Source of the DNA: DATILI01 sp035476635
GTDB lineage: Bacteria > Pseudomonadota > Gammaproteobacteria > Burkholderiales > Burkholderiaceae_C
DNA: 64,000 nucleotides
Assembly (NCBI GenBank): GCA_035476635.1
Contig: DATILI010000249.1
Span: forward strand, 1 to 64,000
Reading direction: 5' to 3'
Positions 16,433 to 25,126 of the stretch are shown here, in pieces. Every line of letters starts with the position of its first letter. Within the stretch, counting starts at the first letter, position 1. The notes beneath the pieces are model-generated. The model had not been told where the DNA came from and did no database searches. It saw only the letters and a program-made list of their open reading frames with translations. The position numbers were made by a program, and so were the translations under genes.

Positions 16433-18535
16433 TCAGCGGGTGAAAGCGGCCAGGTGGCCGGCGTCCACGTTCAGGATATTCCCGGTGCTCTTGGCGCTCA
16501 AGTGGTCGGATGCAAAGAAGTACGCACCTTCCGCCACATCCTCCGGCAGTACGGCCCGTTTGAGCATCGAACGATTTCGGTAGAACTCCTCGAGTTCCGC
16601 CTCGCTCACCTGGTTGGCCGCCGCGCGTTCCTCGCTCCAGCGGCCCGTCCAGATCCGGGAACCTCGGATGACGGCGTCGGGGTTGACGACATTCGATCGG
16701 ATTCCCAGGGGCGCGCCCTCGAGCGCGAAGCTGCGGCTCAACTGGATCTCCGCGGCCTTGGCGGCGCAGTAGGCCGCCGCGTGGTTGCTGGCCACCATCC
16801 CGTTCTTGCTGGCGATGACGACGATGCTGCCGCCCGTGCCTTGCGCCTTCATGGTCCTGAAGGCTTCGCGGCCGACCAGGAAGTAGCCTGTCGCCAGGAT
16901 GCTCTGGTTGCGATTCCACAGCTCGAGACTCGTGTCCTCCAGCGGTGCGGCGGAAGCGATTCCCGCGTTGCTGACGACCACGTCCACCCCGCCGAACTCA
17001 ATGGCCGCCCTGCCGAACAGCTGGATCACGGCGGCTTCGTCGGTGACGTCGCAAATCATGCCCCGCACATGATCGGCGCCGAACTCCCCGGCCAGCTCGC
17101 TGATCACGTTGTCCAGTGCCGCGCCATCCACGTCGGCCAGGACGGCGCAGGCCCCGTCGGCGAGCAGCCGGCGTGCGATAGCCCGCCCGATTCCTCCGGC
17201 ACCGCCCGTGATCAGGGCGACTCTGCCCACGTGGGGGCGCGGCTTGGGCATGCGCTGCAGCTTGGCTTCCTCCAGCAGCCAATATTCGATGTCGAACGCC
17301 TCCTGCTCCGGCAGACCCACGTAGCGGTCCACCGCCGAGGCTTCGCGCATCACGTTGATGGCGTTCACGTAGAACTCGCCCGCGATCCGCGCCGTCGCCT
17401 TGTCCTTGGCCATCGTGACCATGCCGACCCGCGGCAGGAGCACGACGACCGGGTTCGGGTCCCGCATGGCGGGGCTGTCCGGGCGCTTGCAGCGCTCGTA
17501 ATAGGATTGGTAGTCCTGGCGGTACGAGGTCAATTGGTCGGACAGGCTGGAGCGCAGCTCATCGCCCTGCAGGCGCCAGACCGACTCGTCGACCACCATC
17601 GGACGTACTTTCGTGCGCAGGAAATGGTCCGGGCATGAGGTGCCGAGGGCCGCCAGTTCCTGCAGCTGCGCCGAGCCGACGAACTCCATCACCTCCGGGG
17701 AGCGGTTCACATGGAGAACTTTCGGGGCCTCGCCGCCCGCAAGGCCGCGCATGACGGGCAATACACGCGCCAGCACGGCCTGGGCTTCGCCGCCGCCGAG
17801 CGCCTCGACGCGCGAGCCGCCGAACGCGCGAGCGCCTGTTCGCCTTCTCTCGCGTGCCAGCCATTCTTGCGCGCGGGCGATCAGACTGACCGTGTTCTGG
17901 TAGCACTCGTGCGAGGTGGCGCCCCAACTGAACAGCCCGTGGCCCGCGAGCACGATGCCGCGTAGCCCGGGGTGATCGCTGTCGTAGGCGGCCAGGCGCA
18001 TGCCGAGCTCGAAGCCCGGCCTCAGCCAGGGCATCCAGCCCACTTCTCCACCGAATACGTCACGCGTGATCTGCTCCGAATTGGCCATCGCCGCAACGGC
18101 GATAACCGCATCCGGATGCATGTGGTCGACGTGCGCGTAAGGAAGCAGGGCATGCAAGGGGGTGTCGATCGATGCGGCGCGGGCATTCAGATTGAACGTA
18201 CAGTGGGGCAGCAAGCCCACCATCTCGTCCTCATTGTCGAGGCCGCGATACAGGTGAACCAGCGACTGCAGCTTGTCCATGTACAGAGTGGCAAAACCGT
18301 CGAGCTTCATGGATCCCAAGTCGCCGCCGGAGCCTTTCACCCAGAGGACTTCGGCCTCATCACCCGTCAGCGGGTCTGGCTGCAGGGTCTTGGCGGACGT
18401 ATTGCCGCCGCCGAAGTTGGTGATCCGCAGGTCGGAGCCCAGCAGGTTGGATCGGTACAGGAGTAGATCGGGCTCGCTGAGGCGCGAGGCATGGTTCTCG
18501 TCCCACTTCGGGAAAGGATTGACGGGGTCGGTCAT
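16433..18535 (-). CDS. rhaD: Bifunctional rhamnulose-1-phosphate aldolase/short-chain dehydrogenase
   Basis: A 700-residue fusion. The N-terminal class II aldolase domain (about 1-420) has the phosphate-binding FGGGNTSAK, the zinc-ligand segment DHMHPDAV and AGHGLFSWG. The C-terminal SDR domain (about 430-700) has ITGGAGGIGRAIA for NAD binding and YCAAKAAEIQL as the catalytic Tyr/Lys. The aldolase half splits L-rhamnulose-1-phosphate to DHAP and L-lactaldehyde, and the dehydrogenase half is thought to oxidise lactaldehyde to lactate. The ATG at 18535 is chosen because homology begins there. It is the first gene of the operon, facing a LysR gene across 380 nt. Confidence 0.94.
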   Translation of the reverse strand: MTDPVNPFPKWDENHASRLSEPDLLLYRSNLLGSDLRITNFGGGNTSAKTLQPDPLTGDEAEVLWVKGSGGDLGSMKLDGFATLYMDKLQSLVHLYRGLDNEDEMVGLLPHCTFNLNARAASIDTPLHALLPYAHVDHMHPDAVIAVAAMANSEQITRDVFGGEVGWMPWLRPGFELGMRLAAYDSDHPGLRGIVLAGHGLFSWGATSHECYQNTVSLIARAQEWLARERRRTGARAFGGSRVEALGGGEAQAVLARVLPVMRGLAGGEAPKVLHVNRSPEVMEFVGSAQLQELAALGTSCPDHFLRTKVRPMVVDESVWRLQGDELRSSLSDQLTSYRQDYQSYYERCKRPDSPAMRDPNPVVVLLPRVGMVTMAKDKATARIAGEFYVNAINVMREASAVDRYVGLPEQEAFDIEYWLLEEAKLQRMPKPRPHVGRVALITGGAGGIGRAIARRLLADGACAVLADVDGAALDNVISELAGEFGADHVRGMICDVTDEAAVIQLFGRAAIEFGGVDVVVSNAGIASAAPLEDTSLELWNRNQSILATGYFLVGREAFRTMKAQGTGGSIVVIASKNGMVASNHAAAYCAAKAAEIQLSRSFALEGAPLGIRSNVVNPDAVIRGSRIWTGRWSEERAAANQVSEAELEEFYRNRSMLKRAVLPEDVAEGAYFFASDHLSAKSTGNILNVDAGHLAAFTR

Positions 18536-18915
18536 CGGATATTCGAATTTGTATGGCTTGAACCGGAATCCGGTTCCGTGCACTCTAAGGACGGATACCC
18601 GCCGCAACAAGCCTGCCGGACTTCTGGGAACCATTAGCAGACCTGTCGCAGCGTCCAAGTCACTGTATCGGGGCTGCAACTGCCGCGCGAGCGGAGTTGC
18701 CCCGGCGGTTCAGGGTCGGCAACAAGGCCCGGTTGCGCCTGCCATCCTCGGGTTTTCGATAGCCGTGGAGACCGCGGATGGCTGCTCGCGCTGGATTTGA
18801 GGGCCGGTGAACCCTGATGGCGTCCCTATTAGGTTTGTTGATACCATCCATTAGCATCTTGAGAGCCGGATGCTTGCCGGTGACCGACAATCGACATTAG
18901 TCAGAGGTAATACCC
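18536..18915. promoter_or_regulatory. Divergent control region, rhamnose operon / LysR
   Basis: This 380-nt gene-free stretch contains ATTAG repeated at 18828, 18850 and 18896, the first inside the palindrome CCTATTAGG. A second odd-length palindrome, GGTAATACC at 18906-18914, abuts the LysR start codon. These could be contacts for the adjacent LysR protein, whose genes are typically transcribed divergently from their target. No canonical promoter is obvious. Confidence 0.45.
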
Positions 18916-19836
18916 ATGCGCGACATCACCTTGCGAAGCCTGCGCATTTTCGAGGCGGCTGCTTCGGCCAGCAGCTTTTCGCGGGCGGCCGAAGTGCTGG
19001 AGATGACGCAGTCGGCGGTTTCCCAGCAGATCCGCGTGCTCGAAGATGAGGTGAAGACCAAGCTCTTCGACACCCAGGCGCGCCCCGTCCAGCTCACAGA
19101 CGCCGGGCGGGAGCTGCTGCGCCATGCGCGCTCCATCCTCGCTCAGGTGAACATCGCCACGGACTCCCTGGCCTCGCTGGAAGGCCAGTTCCGGGGGCAA
19201 CTGCACATCGGCGCGGTGTCCCCGTCCAATTATTTCGTGCCACATCTGATGGCGGCTTTCCGCCAAAGGTTTCCGGATGTCCGCATGAAGTTGACCATGA
19301 GCAAGCGGGACACGCTGCTCGCCATGCTCGCGGAACATCGGTTGGACGTGATCATCGGTGGTTTTCCGCCCAGCGAGACCGATGTGGAGGTGGAGGCGTT
19401 CGCCAGGCACCCGCACTGCCTTGTGGCTGCGGCCAACCATCCACTTGCCAGTCGCCGCGGCCTGGAATGGCGAGAGTTGAGCAACGAACCGTTCATCCTC
19501 AGGGAGCCCAATTCCGCGACCCGAAGGTTCTTCGAGCATCTGCTGCAGGTCCAGGGGCTGCAGGTCAGCATCAACCTGGAGCTCGAGGGCAACGAGACGG
19601 TCAAGCAGGCGGTAATGGTCGGCCTGGGCATCAGCTTCCTGTCGGCCCATGTCTTCCAGCTCGAACTGGCCGCCGGCAAATTGGCCGTGTTGGACGTGCT
19701 CGATACGCCGAAGTGGCTGGACTGGTGCATCCTGACGAGGCGCGAGGTGGAAATTCCCGCCGTGAGAAAGGCGTTCCGGGACTTCGTGATTACCGAAGGC
19801 GCCGCCTTCACACGTTGCGAGACGAAGTCACCCTGA
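18916..19836 (+). CDS. LysR-family transcriptional regulator
   Basis: A 306-residue LysR regulator with an N-terminal winged helix-turn-helix (FSRAAEVLEMTQSAVSQQIRVLE, about 22-44) and a periplasmic-binding-protein-like effector domain (about 90-295) that resembles the CysL/CbbR branch. It is divergent from the rhamnose operon, the usual arrangement for a LysR protein and its target, so it is the best candidate for controlling rhaD-rhaI-rhaB and the esterases. Rhamnose operons elsewhere are more often run by AraC, DeoR or LacI proteins, so this would be a less usual regulator. Confidence 0.92.
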   Translation: MRDITLRSLRIFEAAASASSFSRAAEVLEMTQSAVSQQIRVLEDEVKTKLFDTQARPVQLTDAGRELLRHARSILAQVNIATDSLASLEGQFRGQLHIGAVSPSNYFVPHLMAAFRQRFPDVRMKLTMSKRDTLLAMLAEHRLDVIIGGFPPSETDVEVEAFARHPHCLVAAANHPLASRRGLEWRELSNEPFILREPNSATRRFFEHLLQVQGLQVSINLELEGNETVKQAVMVGLGISFLSAHVFQLELAAGKLAVLDVLDTPKWLDWCILTRREVEIPAVRKAFRDFVITEGAAFTRCETKSP

Positions 19837-19882
19837 GCGTGATCAGGGTCATCGGGCGAATCCGGGAATCCGAGCAGCCTCG

Positions 19883-20842
19883 CTAGCGCCGCAGCGTTTC
19901 ACTCGGTTTCTCGCCATAGCGCTCGCGGTAGCGGGCCGCGAAGTCGCCCAGGTTGCCGAAGCCCCAGCGGTAGGCGGTCTCCGTGACGCTGGAGCGCGCA
20001 TCGAGCAGATCGGCGCGAGCGCGCTCCAGGCGGCATTGCTGTAGGTAGCGCATCGGTGAGATGCCCAGTTGCCGTTCGAAGCCGCGGGTGAGAGCGCGCA
20101 TGCCCACACCGGCAGCCTGTGCCACGTCCGCCAGCATCAGGTCCGCGTTCGCATGAGTGTGCATGTAGTCGATCGCACGCTCGACGGCGCCATTGCGCGG
20201 CGAGGGCGGGGTAAGGTGGCGCGACCACGTGTGCGGCCAGGCGACCAGCAGTTCCAGCAGCGCGGCCTCTTGCCAGCGCCGTTCGATCAGCGCCGCTTGC
20301 GGCTGCGGACACGGCGGCAGGTGGTTCAGCCGCTGCACCAGCTCTTGCAGGTGCACGGCCGGGGCCGAGCCGTGCGGGAGGATTTCCGCAAACCGCAACG
20401 GCGCGGTTGGCAGCTCACCGAGCAGCGTGCGCGCCGCGTCCATCAGGTCCGTGTGCGTCACCTTCAGGTTCACGAGGCGCATGTCTGCCGACATCGGGAG
20501 GTCACCGGCCACCCACGGATCGCGCACCCCCGCGTTGCCGGCTTGCATTAGCTGCTTGCCGACGAGGATCTCGCCGCGCGCGGCGGATGAGAAGACCCAG
20601 TAGTCGCGCGGCTCCTCGGTGCGCGCGGTGGCTCCGCAGCCGTACTCGATACCCGAGACGGTGAGCCGGCCGACGGTGAACCCCGCAAGACGCAAGTCGA
20701 GCCCGCGCTGCGTGCGCAGCGCCAGCGAGTGCGGTCCGTAGAGGCGCTCCACCGTCTCCACCGCTTCGTCCGGCCGCGACGTCTGGAACTGCTGCCGCCA
20801 GCGCGGGACGGCTGCCGTTGGGGTGGTGGGTCCGAAGGACAT
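19883..20842 (-). CDS. AraC-family transcriptional regulator
   Basis: A 319-residue regulator with an N-terminal AraC-binding-like domain (about 15-190, the FeaR/AndR-type ligand domain) and a C-terminal pair of helix-turn-helix motifs: LMLADVAQAAGVGMRALTRGF near 235 and VTETAYRWGFGNLGDFAARY near 285. It is convergent with the LysR gene and sits just downstream of the serine hydrolase gene on the same strand, with 53 nt between them. Its target is not apparent; effectors of this subgroup are often aromatic acids or amines. Confidence 0.9.
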   Translation of the reverse strand: MSFGPTTPTAAVPRWRQQFQTSRPDEAVETVERLYGPHSLALRTQRGLDLRLAGFTVGRLTVSGIEYGCGATARTEEPRDYWVFSSAARGEILVGKQLMQAGNAGVRDPWVAGDLPMSADMRLVNLKVTHTDLMDAARTLLGELPTAPLRFAEILPHGSAPAVHLQELVQRLNHLPPCPQPQAALIERRWQEAALLELLVAWPHTWSRHLTPPSPRNGAVERAIDYMHTHANADLMLADVAQAAGVGMRALTRGFERQLGISPMRYLQQCRLERARADLLDARSSVTETAYRWGFGNLGDFAARYRERYGEKPSETLRR

Positions 20843-20895
20843 GCCGCACCCTAAGCGCAGCCTGCCCCCCCGTCAAGCGAATGCTGCCGCTATGG

Positions 20896-22311
20896 TTACA
20901 CCCAGGCGCCCCACGTGTTGGAGGTATGGCCGAGCGCCCGGTAGGTGGCGTCGACCAGCGATTGGCCGCGCTCGTTCAGGCCCGTGCCCGGTCCCATGCG
21001 ATTCATGGTGTAGCCGAAGGACAGCTTGGCCTGCGGGTCCGCGAAGCCGACGCTGCCGCCGAAGCCGGCGTGGCCAAATGCCTGCGCACCCATGATCACG
21101 GACAGGCTTGGGCCGAGAACGCGGTTGTCGATGCTGCCATGAAAGCCCAGCCCGAAGCGCATGGGCAGCAGCACGGTGCGGTCGACTGGTAGCGCGCTGT
21201 GGATCAGGCCCAGCGTCGCCGCGTAGTCGCTCGGCAGCAGACGAGTCGAGCCGACGGCGCCGCCGTTGGCCAAGGGTGCGTACAAGCTGGCCAGCCCGCG
21301 CGCGTTGGTCACGCCACCTGCGGCAGGGATTTCGGCTTGCAGCGATGCGGTGGTGTTGTACGCCGGCGGCGTGCTCGGCGGTAAACCAAGCCAGCCACCC
21401 AGGTTGAAGTAAACCGCCGACTGCATTGACGCGGGGTCGGCGATGACCTTGGCGAGGAACGGCTCGTAAGGCAAACTCTCTGTCGCCCCCATCATGGGCG
21501 CCACACGCGAGAGCTTGTCGCCAGGCATGCCGATCCAGAAGTCGGCACCCAACGGCTGAGCCACCTGCGATTGGAAGAAGGTGCCGACCGATTGGCCGCT
21601 GACCCGCCGCACCACCTCTCCGACAAGCCAGCCGAACGTGAGCGCGTGGTAGCCGTGCGAGGTACCCGGCTCCCACCAAGGCGCCTGCGCCGCCAGCAAT
21701 GACGTCATCAGGTTCCAGTCGGCCCAGCCGCCGGGCGGCACCATCGAGGTGAACGGGATGGCAGCCAGCCCCGCCGCGTGCTGCAGCAGCATGCGCACGG
21801 TGATGGAGCCTTTGCCGTTGACAGCGAACTCGGGCCAGTAGTAGGCGACCGGCTTGTCCAGGTCCAGCTTGCCCTGCGCCGCCAGCATGTGCGCGCACAG
21901 CGCAACAGCACCTTTTGTACAAGAGAACACGACCGATACCGTGTCGCGATTCCACGCCTGTGACGGCGTGGCTGACAGGGCGTCGGCATAGCCGCCCCAA
22001 GCCTCCACGACCGACGCGCCGTTGACGGTGACGGCAACGGAAGCGCCGATCTCGCCGCGCGCGTCGAAGTTGGCAACGAAGGCATCGAACACGCCTTGGT
22101 ACTGCGGCGCGACGAAGCCGTTGATCTTTGCGCCGTTGCCGGTAGCGGCACTTACCGCGGGGTTGCCGCTGGTCGCCCACATTGTGCTGTCGGCGGCATG
22201 TGCGCCTCCGCAGCCGCTCAGCGATCCGCTTGCCGCGGTGCTGGCCAGGGCGGCTGCGCCCAGCGAGAGGAAGTTGCGCCGCGAAGTGGTGGGGGGGATG
22301 TCACTGTGCAT
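20896..22311 (-). CDS. Beta-lactamase-fold serine hydrolase with Tat-type signal
   Basis: A 471-residue exported serine hydrolase. The N-terminus has SRRNFLSLGAAALAS, a twin-arginine signal, followed by a possible lipobox near SGCGG. The SxxK motif is S130-C-T-K133, and the second-motif Tyr lies near GYHALTFGWLVGEVV (about 240). It belongs to the class C beta-lactamase/esterase superfamily, like the hydrolase at 12313 but only distantly similar to it. It is single and divergent from the hydratase gene at 22636 across 324 nt. Esterase activity on a bulky acyl ester is likelier than beta-lactam resistance. Confidence 0.88.
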   Translation of the reverse strand: MHSDIPPTTSRRNFLSLGAAALASTAASGSLSGCGGAHAADSTMWATSGNPAVSAATGNGAKINGFVAPQYQGVFDAFVANFDARGEIGASVAVTVNGASVVEAWGGYADALSATPSQAWNRDTVSVVFSCTKGAVALCAHMLAAQGKLDLDKPVAYYWPEFAVNGKGSITVRMLLQHAAGLAAIPFTSMVPPGGWADWNLMTSLLAAQAPWWEPGTSHGYHALTFGWLVGEVVRRVSGQSVGTFFQSQVAQPLGADFWIGMPGDKLSRVAPMMGATESLPYEPFLAKVIADPASMQSAVYFNLGGWLGLPPSTPPAYNTTASLQAEIPAAGGVTNARGLASLYAPLANGGAVGSTRLLPSDYAATLGLIHSALPVDRTVLLPMRFGLGFHGSIDNRVLGPSLSVIMGAQAFGHAGFGGSVGFADPQAKLSFGYTMNRMGPGTGLNERGQSLVDATYRALGHTSNTWGAWV

Positions 22312-22472
22312 CGTCGTCTCCTTTTGGTGATGACGATGATTCTTTGCAGCTCAGCCAGCATCCGCTACCGCCGGATGGCACGCGACTGTCGAAAAAGGGA
22401 ACCAGCGGGGTCGCTGCCAGGCGAAGGGTCGTCGGATCGGGGCCGGTGGCCATACCGACTTGCGATTGCCCA

Positions 22473-22493
22473 CCTCGCAAGTTTGTATTGGAC
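22473..22493 (+). promoter_or_regulatory. Shared regulon element, site A
   Basis: CCTC, 5 nt, then TTTGTATTGGAC; 142 nt before the hydratase ATG. The same letters and spacing occur at three other sites in the window. The function (promoter core or activator site) is inferred. Confidence 0.65.
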
Positions 22494-22557
22494 CGGCGTG
22501 GCGTAGTGGCCGAACATCCACGGCATCACGAAATCTCACGCCGTGCGAGCCTTTCTC

Positions 22558-22575
22558 ATCGCACGTTTGTGCGAT
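22558..22575. promoter_or_regulatory. Inverted repeat ATCGCAC-GTTT-GTGCGAT (operator candidate)
   Basis: A perfect 7-bp dyad with a 4-nt spacer, flanked by CTC and GAG that nearly extend it. It is kept intact in the copy at 42371-42388 while nearby bases have drifted, including the spacer (GTTT versus GTTC). This suggests selection for a protein-binding site. Confidence 0.6.
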
Positions 22576-22635
22576 TGAGACTTACAGTGCGAGCGACGCT
22601 TCAAGCGCAACCGAACGAACCCGAGAAGGAATCCC

Positions 22636-23424
22636 ATGCAAGACATTCTGGTCGAGCGCAGTGAACAGTGGCTCGAAATCACCATCAACCGCCCCGACAA
22701 GCTCAACGCCATCCGCGAGCAGACCGCCGTGGAAATCCTCGAGCAGATCGAGCAGGCCGAAGCCGACCGCACCTGCCGGGCGATCCTGATCAAAGGCCTG
22801 GAAAAAGCCTTCTGCACCGGCGTCGACACGAGCGAGCAGAAGCTCAATCCCGACGAAATCTACGAGCTCTGGCGCCGCCGCAAGCGTAATCGCAAGGTGA
22901 ACCAGATGTTCCGTGCGCTGCCCGAAGTCACCAAGCCGGTCATCGCCGTGGTGGAAGGCTTTGCTCTGGGCGGTGGCTTCGAGTTGGCCCTGCTGTGCGA
23001 CATCATCGTGGCGGCCGAGGGCGCGCAGTTTGGGCTGCCGGAGGCCAAGCTGGGCTTGATGCCTGGCGGCGCGGGAACGCAGACGCTGCCGCGCCTGGTG
23101 GGCAAGCCGCTCGCCAAGGAACTCATGTGGACGGGGCGGCGCCTCTCCGCGCAAGAAGCGCTGGGCCTTCGCATCGTCAACCATGTGGCGGAAAAGGGCA
23201 AGGCCATCGACAAGGCGCGTGAGCTCGCCAAGTCCATCGCGGCCCAGGCACCGCTATCCGTGATGTTCAGCAAGCAGGCAACCGAGCGCGGTTTCGACAC
23301 CACCCTGTCCGAGGGCATGAACATCGAAGCCGACTCCTTCTTCGCTCTGGCGTTCTCGACCGACAAGGAAGAGGGCCTGGCCGCGTTCAAGGACAGGCGC
23401 CCTGCCAACTTCATCGGCCGCTGA
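22636..23424 (+). CDS. Enoyl-CoA hydratase/isomerase family protein
   Basis: A 262-residue crotonase that adds water across an enoyl-CoA. Both catalytic acids of true hydratases are in place: Glu in LGGGFELALLCD (about 117) and Glu in FGLPEAKLGLMPGG (about 137), with the oxyanion-hole glycines around them. It is the first gene of a three-gene set with the Ltp-like and DUF35 genes, with 13 nt and 1 nt between stops and starts. The product beta-hydroxyacyl-CoA would be the direct substrate for the Ltp/DUF35 retro-aldolase. Its first 15 codons are preserved as a fragment at 42451. Confidence 0.93.
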   Translation: MQDILVERSEQWLEITINRPDKLNAIREQTAVEILEQIEQAEADRTCRAILIKGLEKAFCTGVDTSEQKLNPDEIYELWRRRKRNRKVNQMFRALPEVTKPVIAVVEGFALGGGFELALLCDIIVAAEGAQFGLPEAKLGLMPGGAGTQTLPRLVGKPLAKELMWTGRRLSAQEALGLRIVNHVAEKGKAIDKARELAKSIAAQAPLSVMFSKQATERGFDTTLSEGMNIEADSFFALAFSTDKEEGLAAFKDRRPANFIGR

Positions 23425-23437
23425 AGGAGCACACCAC

Positions 23438-24607
23438 ATGACAAAGAGAAAAGACGTCGCGATCGTCGGCTACGGCGAGACGCCCATCGTGCTGCGCGGA
23501 GGCCGCAGCTCCTACGACCTGGCGAGCGAAGTGCTCGAGCAGATTCTGAACCAGACCGGCATCGACAAGTCCGAGATCGACGGGATCTGCGTGTCCGAAA
23601 CGATGAGCGAGACCAGCAACCCGTTCTGGGCGGTGTTCCTGGGTGAGCACCTGGGCCTGCAGACGAGCTGGACGCAAGTCAATGGCATGGGCGGGGCATC
23701 GACGGTGGCCGGCATCGTGCGCGCTGCCTCGGCCATCCGCGATGGCCTGTGCAGCACCGTACTGGTGGTCGCTTCCGATGCGCAGTCCAGCTACCCTGCC
23801 ACCGAGCAGGGCGGGCCGCGCTGGGAGTTCCAGTACCCAGTCGGCTTGCGCGGTCCCACGGGTGTGTTCGGCATGCTGATGCATCGCTACGAGCACCAGT
23901 ACGGGCTGAAGTACGAAGCCCTAGCGAAACTCGCGGTCACCCAGCGCAACCACGCGCTGATGAACCCGAACGCCACGGCGAAGCTCAAGGCGCCGCTGAC
24001 GGAAAAGGAGTACCTCGATTCAAAGTTCGTCTCGACGCCCTTGCGCGTGCTGGACAGCGTGATGGTGTGTGACGGCGCCAACGGCGTGCTCGTCACTTCC
24101 ACGGAGAACGCGAAGCGCCTCGGCATCAAGAAAGCGGTCTACCCTGTGGGCTACGGCGAAGTGACCAACTACAAGGTGGATGACCTGCTGGCCGACATCA
24201 CCGAAAGCGGCTTCACGCTCGCCGGCCCGCGCGCGCTCGCCCAGGCCGGCATGACGCCCCAGGACATCCGGATGTTCCATCCCTACGACGACTTCCTGAT
24301 CGCCATCCTGCTGCAGCTCGAACAGATCGGGTTCTGCGGCAAGGGTGAGGGATCCGACTTCATTCTCAAGACCGACTTCAGCCACAAGGGCAAATTGCCT
24401 CTCAACACCGGCGGCGGCCAGATCTCTGCCGGGCAGCCCGGCTTGGCCGGCGGCGGCGTGAACCTGGTGGAAGCCGTGCGGCAGATGTTCGGCGAGGCGG
24501 GCGAACGCCAGGTGAGCGATCCGCGCAACGCCATGGTGACCGGCATCGGCTCGATTCCCTTTGGCAAGAACTGGAGCTGTTCCAACGTGATGATCCTGGA
24601 GCAATGA
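23438..24607 (+). CDS. Thiolase-fold lipid-transfer protein (Ltp), probable retro-aldolase subunit
   Basis: A 389-residue thiolase-superfamily protein. The thiolase nucleophile position reads NGMGGAST, with no Cys, and the C-terminal loop reads NTGGGQISAGQPGLAGGG instead of the GHPxGxTG motif of true thiolases. Loss of the Cys and pairing with a DUF35 protein are hallmarks of Ltp2-ChsH2-like enzymes that cleave beta-hydroxyacyl-CoA by retro-aldol chemistry in steroid side-chain degradation. The next gene, 1 nt after the stop, encodes that DUF35 partner. The aldolase role is inferred from family and context; the substrate is unknown. Confidence 0.86.
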   Translation: MTKRKDVAIVGYGETPIVLRGGRSSYDLASEVLEQILNQTGIDKSEIDGICVSETMSETSNPFWAVFLGEHLGLQTSWTQVNGMGGASTVAGIVRAASAIRDGLCSTVLVVASDAQSSYPATEQGGPRWEFQYPVGLRGPTGVFGMLMHRYEHQYGLKYEALAKLAVTQRNHALMNPNATAKLKAPLTEKEYLDSKFVSTPLRVLDSVMVCDGANGVLVTSTENAKRLGIKKAVYPVGYGEVTNYKVDDLLADITESGFTLAGPRALAQAGMTPQDIRMFHPYDDFLIAILLQLEQIGFCGKGEGSDFILKTDFSHKGKLPLNTGGGQISAGQPGLAGGGVNLVEAVRQMFGEAGERQVSDPRNAMVTGIGSIPFGKNWSCSNVMILEQ

Positions 24608-24608
24608 C

Positions 24609-25040
24609 ATGAGCGAAATCAAGACCGAACCCAAAAAGCCCGTGCGCCCGCTGCCCCGGCCCGATATCTACACGAAGACGACCCCGTTCTGGGAGGCGGC
24701 GAATGAGGGAAAGCTGCTGCTGCAGTATTGCAAGGACAGCGGCAAGTACCAGTGGTTTCCGCGCGCGGGCAGTGTGCACAACGGCAAGCGCAACATCGAA
24801 TGGCGCCAGGCTTCCGGGCGCGGCACGGTGTACTCGTACACGGTGAGCGTGGCGGCGTGGCCTGGGCACGAGGACCGGGTACCCTATACCTGCGCCTACG
24901 TGGAGCTGGAGGAGGGCGTGCGCATCCTTGCGAACCTGTTCAACGTGAAACCTGAGGACGTCAAGATCGGCATGCCTGTCAAGCTGATGTTCGAACGCCT
25001 GTCGGAGAAGTTCAATTACCCGGCATTCGAGCCGGCCTGA
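24609..25040 (+). CDS. OB-fold/DUF35 protein, Ltp partner
   Basis: A 143-residue DUF35 protein: an N-terminal helix-plus-ribbon part (PFWEAANEGKLLLQYCKDSGKYQWFPRAGS) and a C-terminal OB fold (GRGTVYSYTVSVAAWPGHEDRVPYTCAYVELEEG). The zinc-ribbon cysteines of the family are reduced to one Cys in YCKDSGK, so it probably binds no zinc. DUF35 proteins dimerise with Ltp proteins to form the active aldolase or thiolase, and the immediate upstream gene is an Ltp. The last bases of this gene plus 20 nt beyond it are duplicated at about 42497-42539. Confidence 0.88.
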   Translation: MSEIKTEPKKPVRPLPRPDIYTKTTPFWEAANEGKLLLQYCKDSGKYQWFPRAGSVHNGKRNIEWRQASGRGTVYSYTVSVAAWPGHEDRVPYTCAYVELEEGVRILANLFNVKPEDVKIGMPVKLMFERLSEKFNYPAFEPA

Positions 25041-25073
25041 GGGCACGCGATGAGGTTCGCACCCGGGCATTGA
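25041..25073 (+). pseudogene. Remnant of a CoA-ligase gene start
   Basis: Immediately after the DUF35 stop, GGGCACGCGATGAGGTTCGC matches the ligase start region at 42519-42538 (GGGCACGCGATGAAGTTCGC) with a single difference. Here the frame dies after seven codons (M-R-F-A-P-G-H, stop). The position and match show that a ligase gene once followed DUF35 here, as in the copy at 42.5 kb, and has been deleted. Confidence 0.7.
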
Positions 25074-25126
25074 CGCGCGCTGTTCGGCAGGTTGCACGTC
25101 ACTGCCGTCGTCGGCGGCCCGGGACG

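Larger units (their letters stand above)
22312..22635 (+). promoter_or_regulatory. Upstream region with shared 21-nt element and inverted repeat (site A)
   Basis: This 324-nt stretch contains CCTC-N5-TTTGTATTGGAC at 22473-22493 and the inverted repeat ATCGCAC-N4-GTGCGAT at 22558-22575, followed by a ribosome-binding site (GAGAAGGAA) ahead of the hydratase ATG. The whole region from about 22470 is repeated with base changes at 42283-42500. The first element alone recurs at 47781 and 55973, which marks it as a regulatory site rather than duplicated filler. Confidence 0.75.

Noticed and set aside
12313..22311. Possible beta-lactam resistance from the two beta-lactamase-fold proteins
   Set aside because: Both resemble EstB-type esterases, one lies inside a sugar operon, and no resistance context or ampR-like gene is present.
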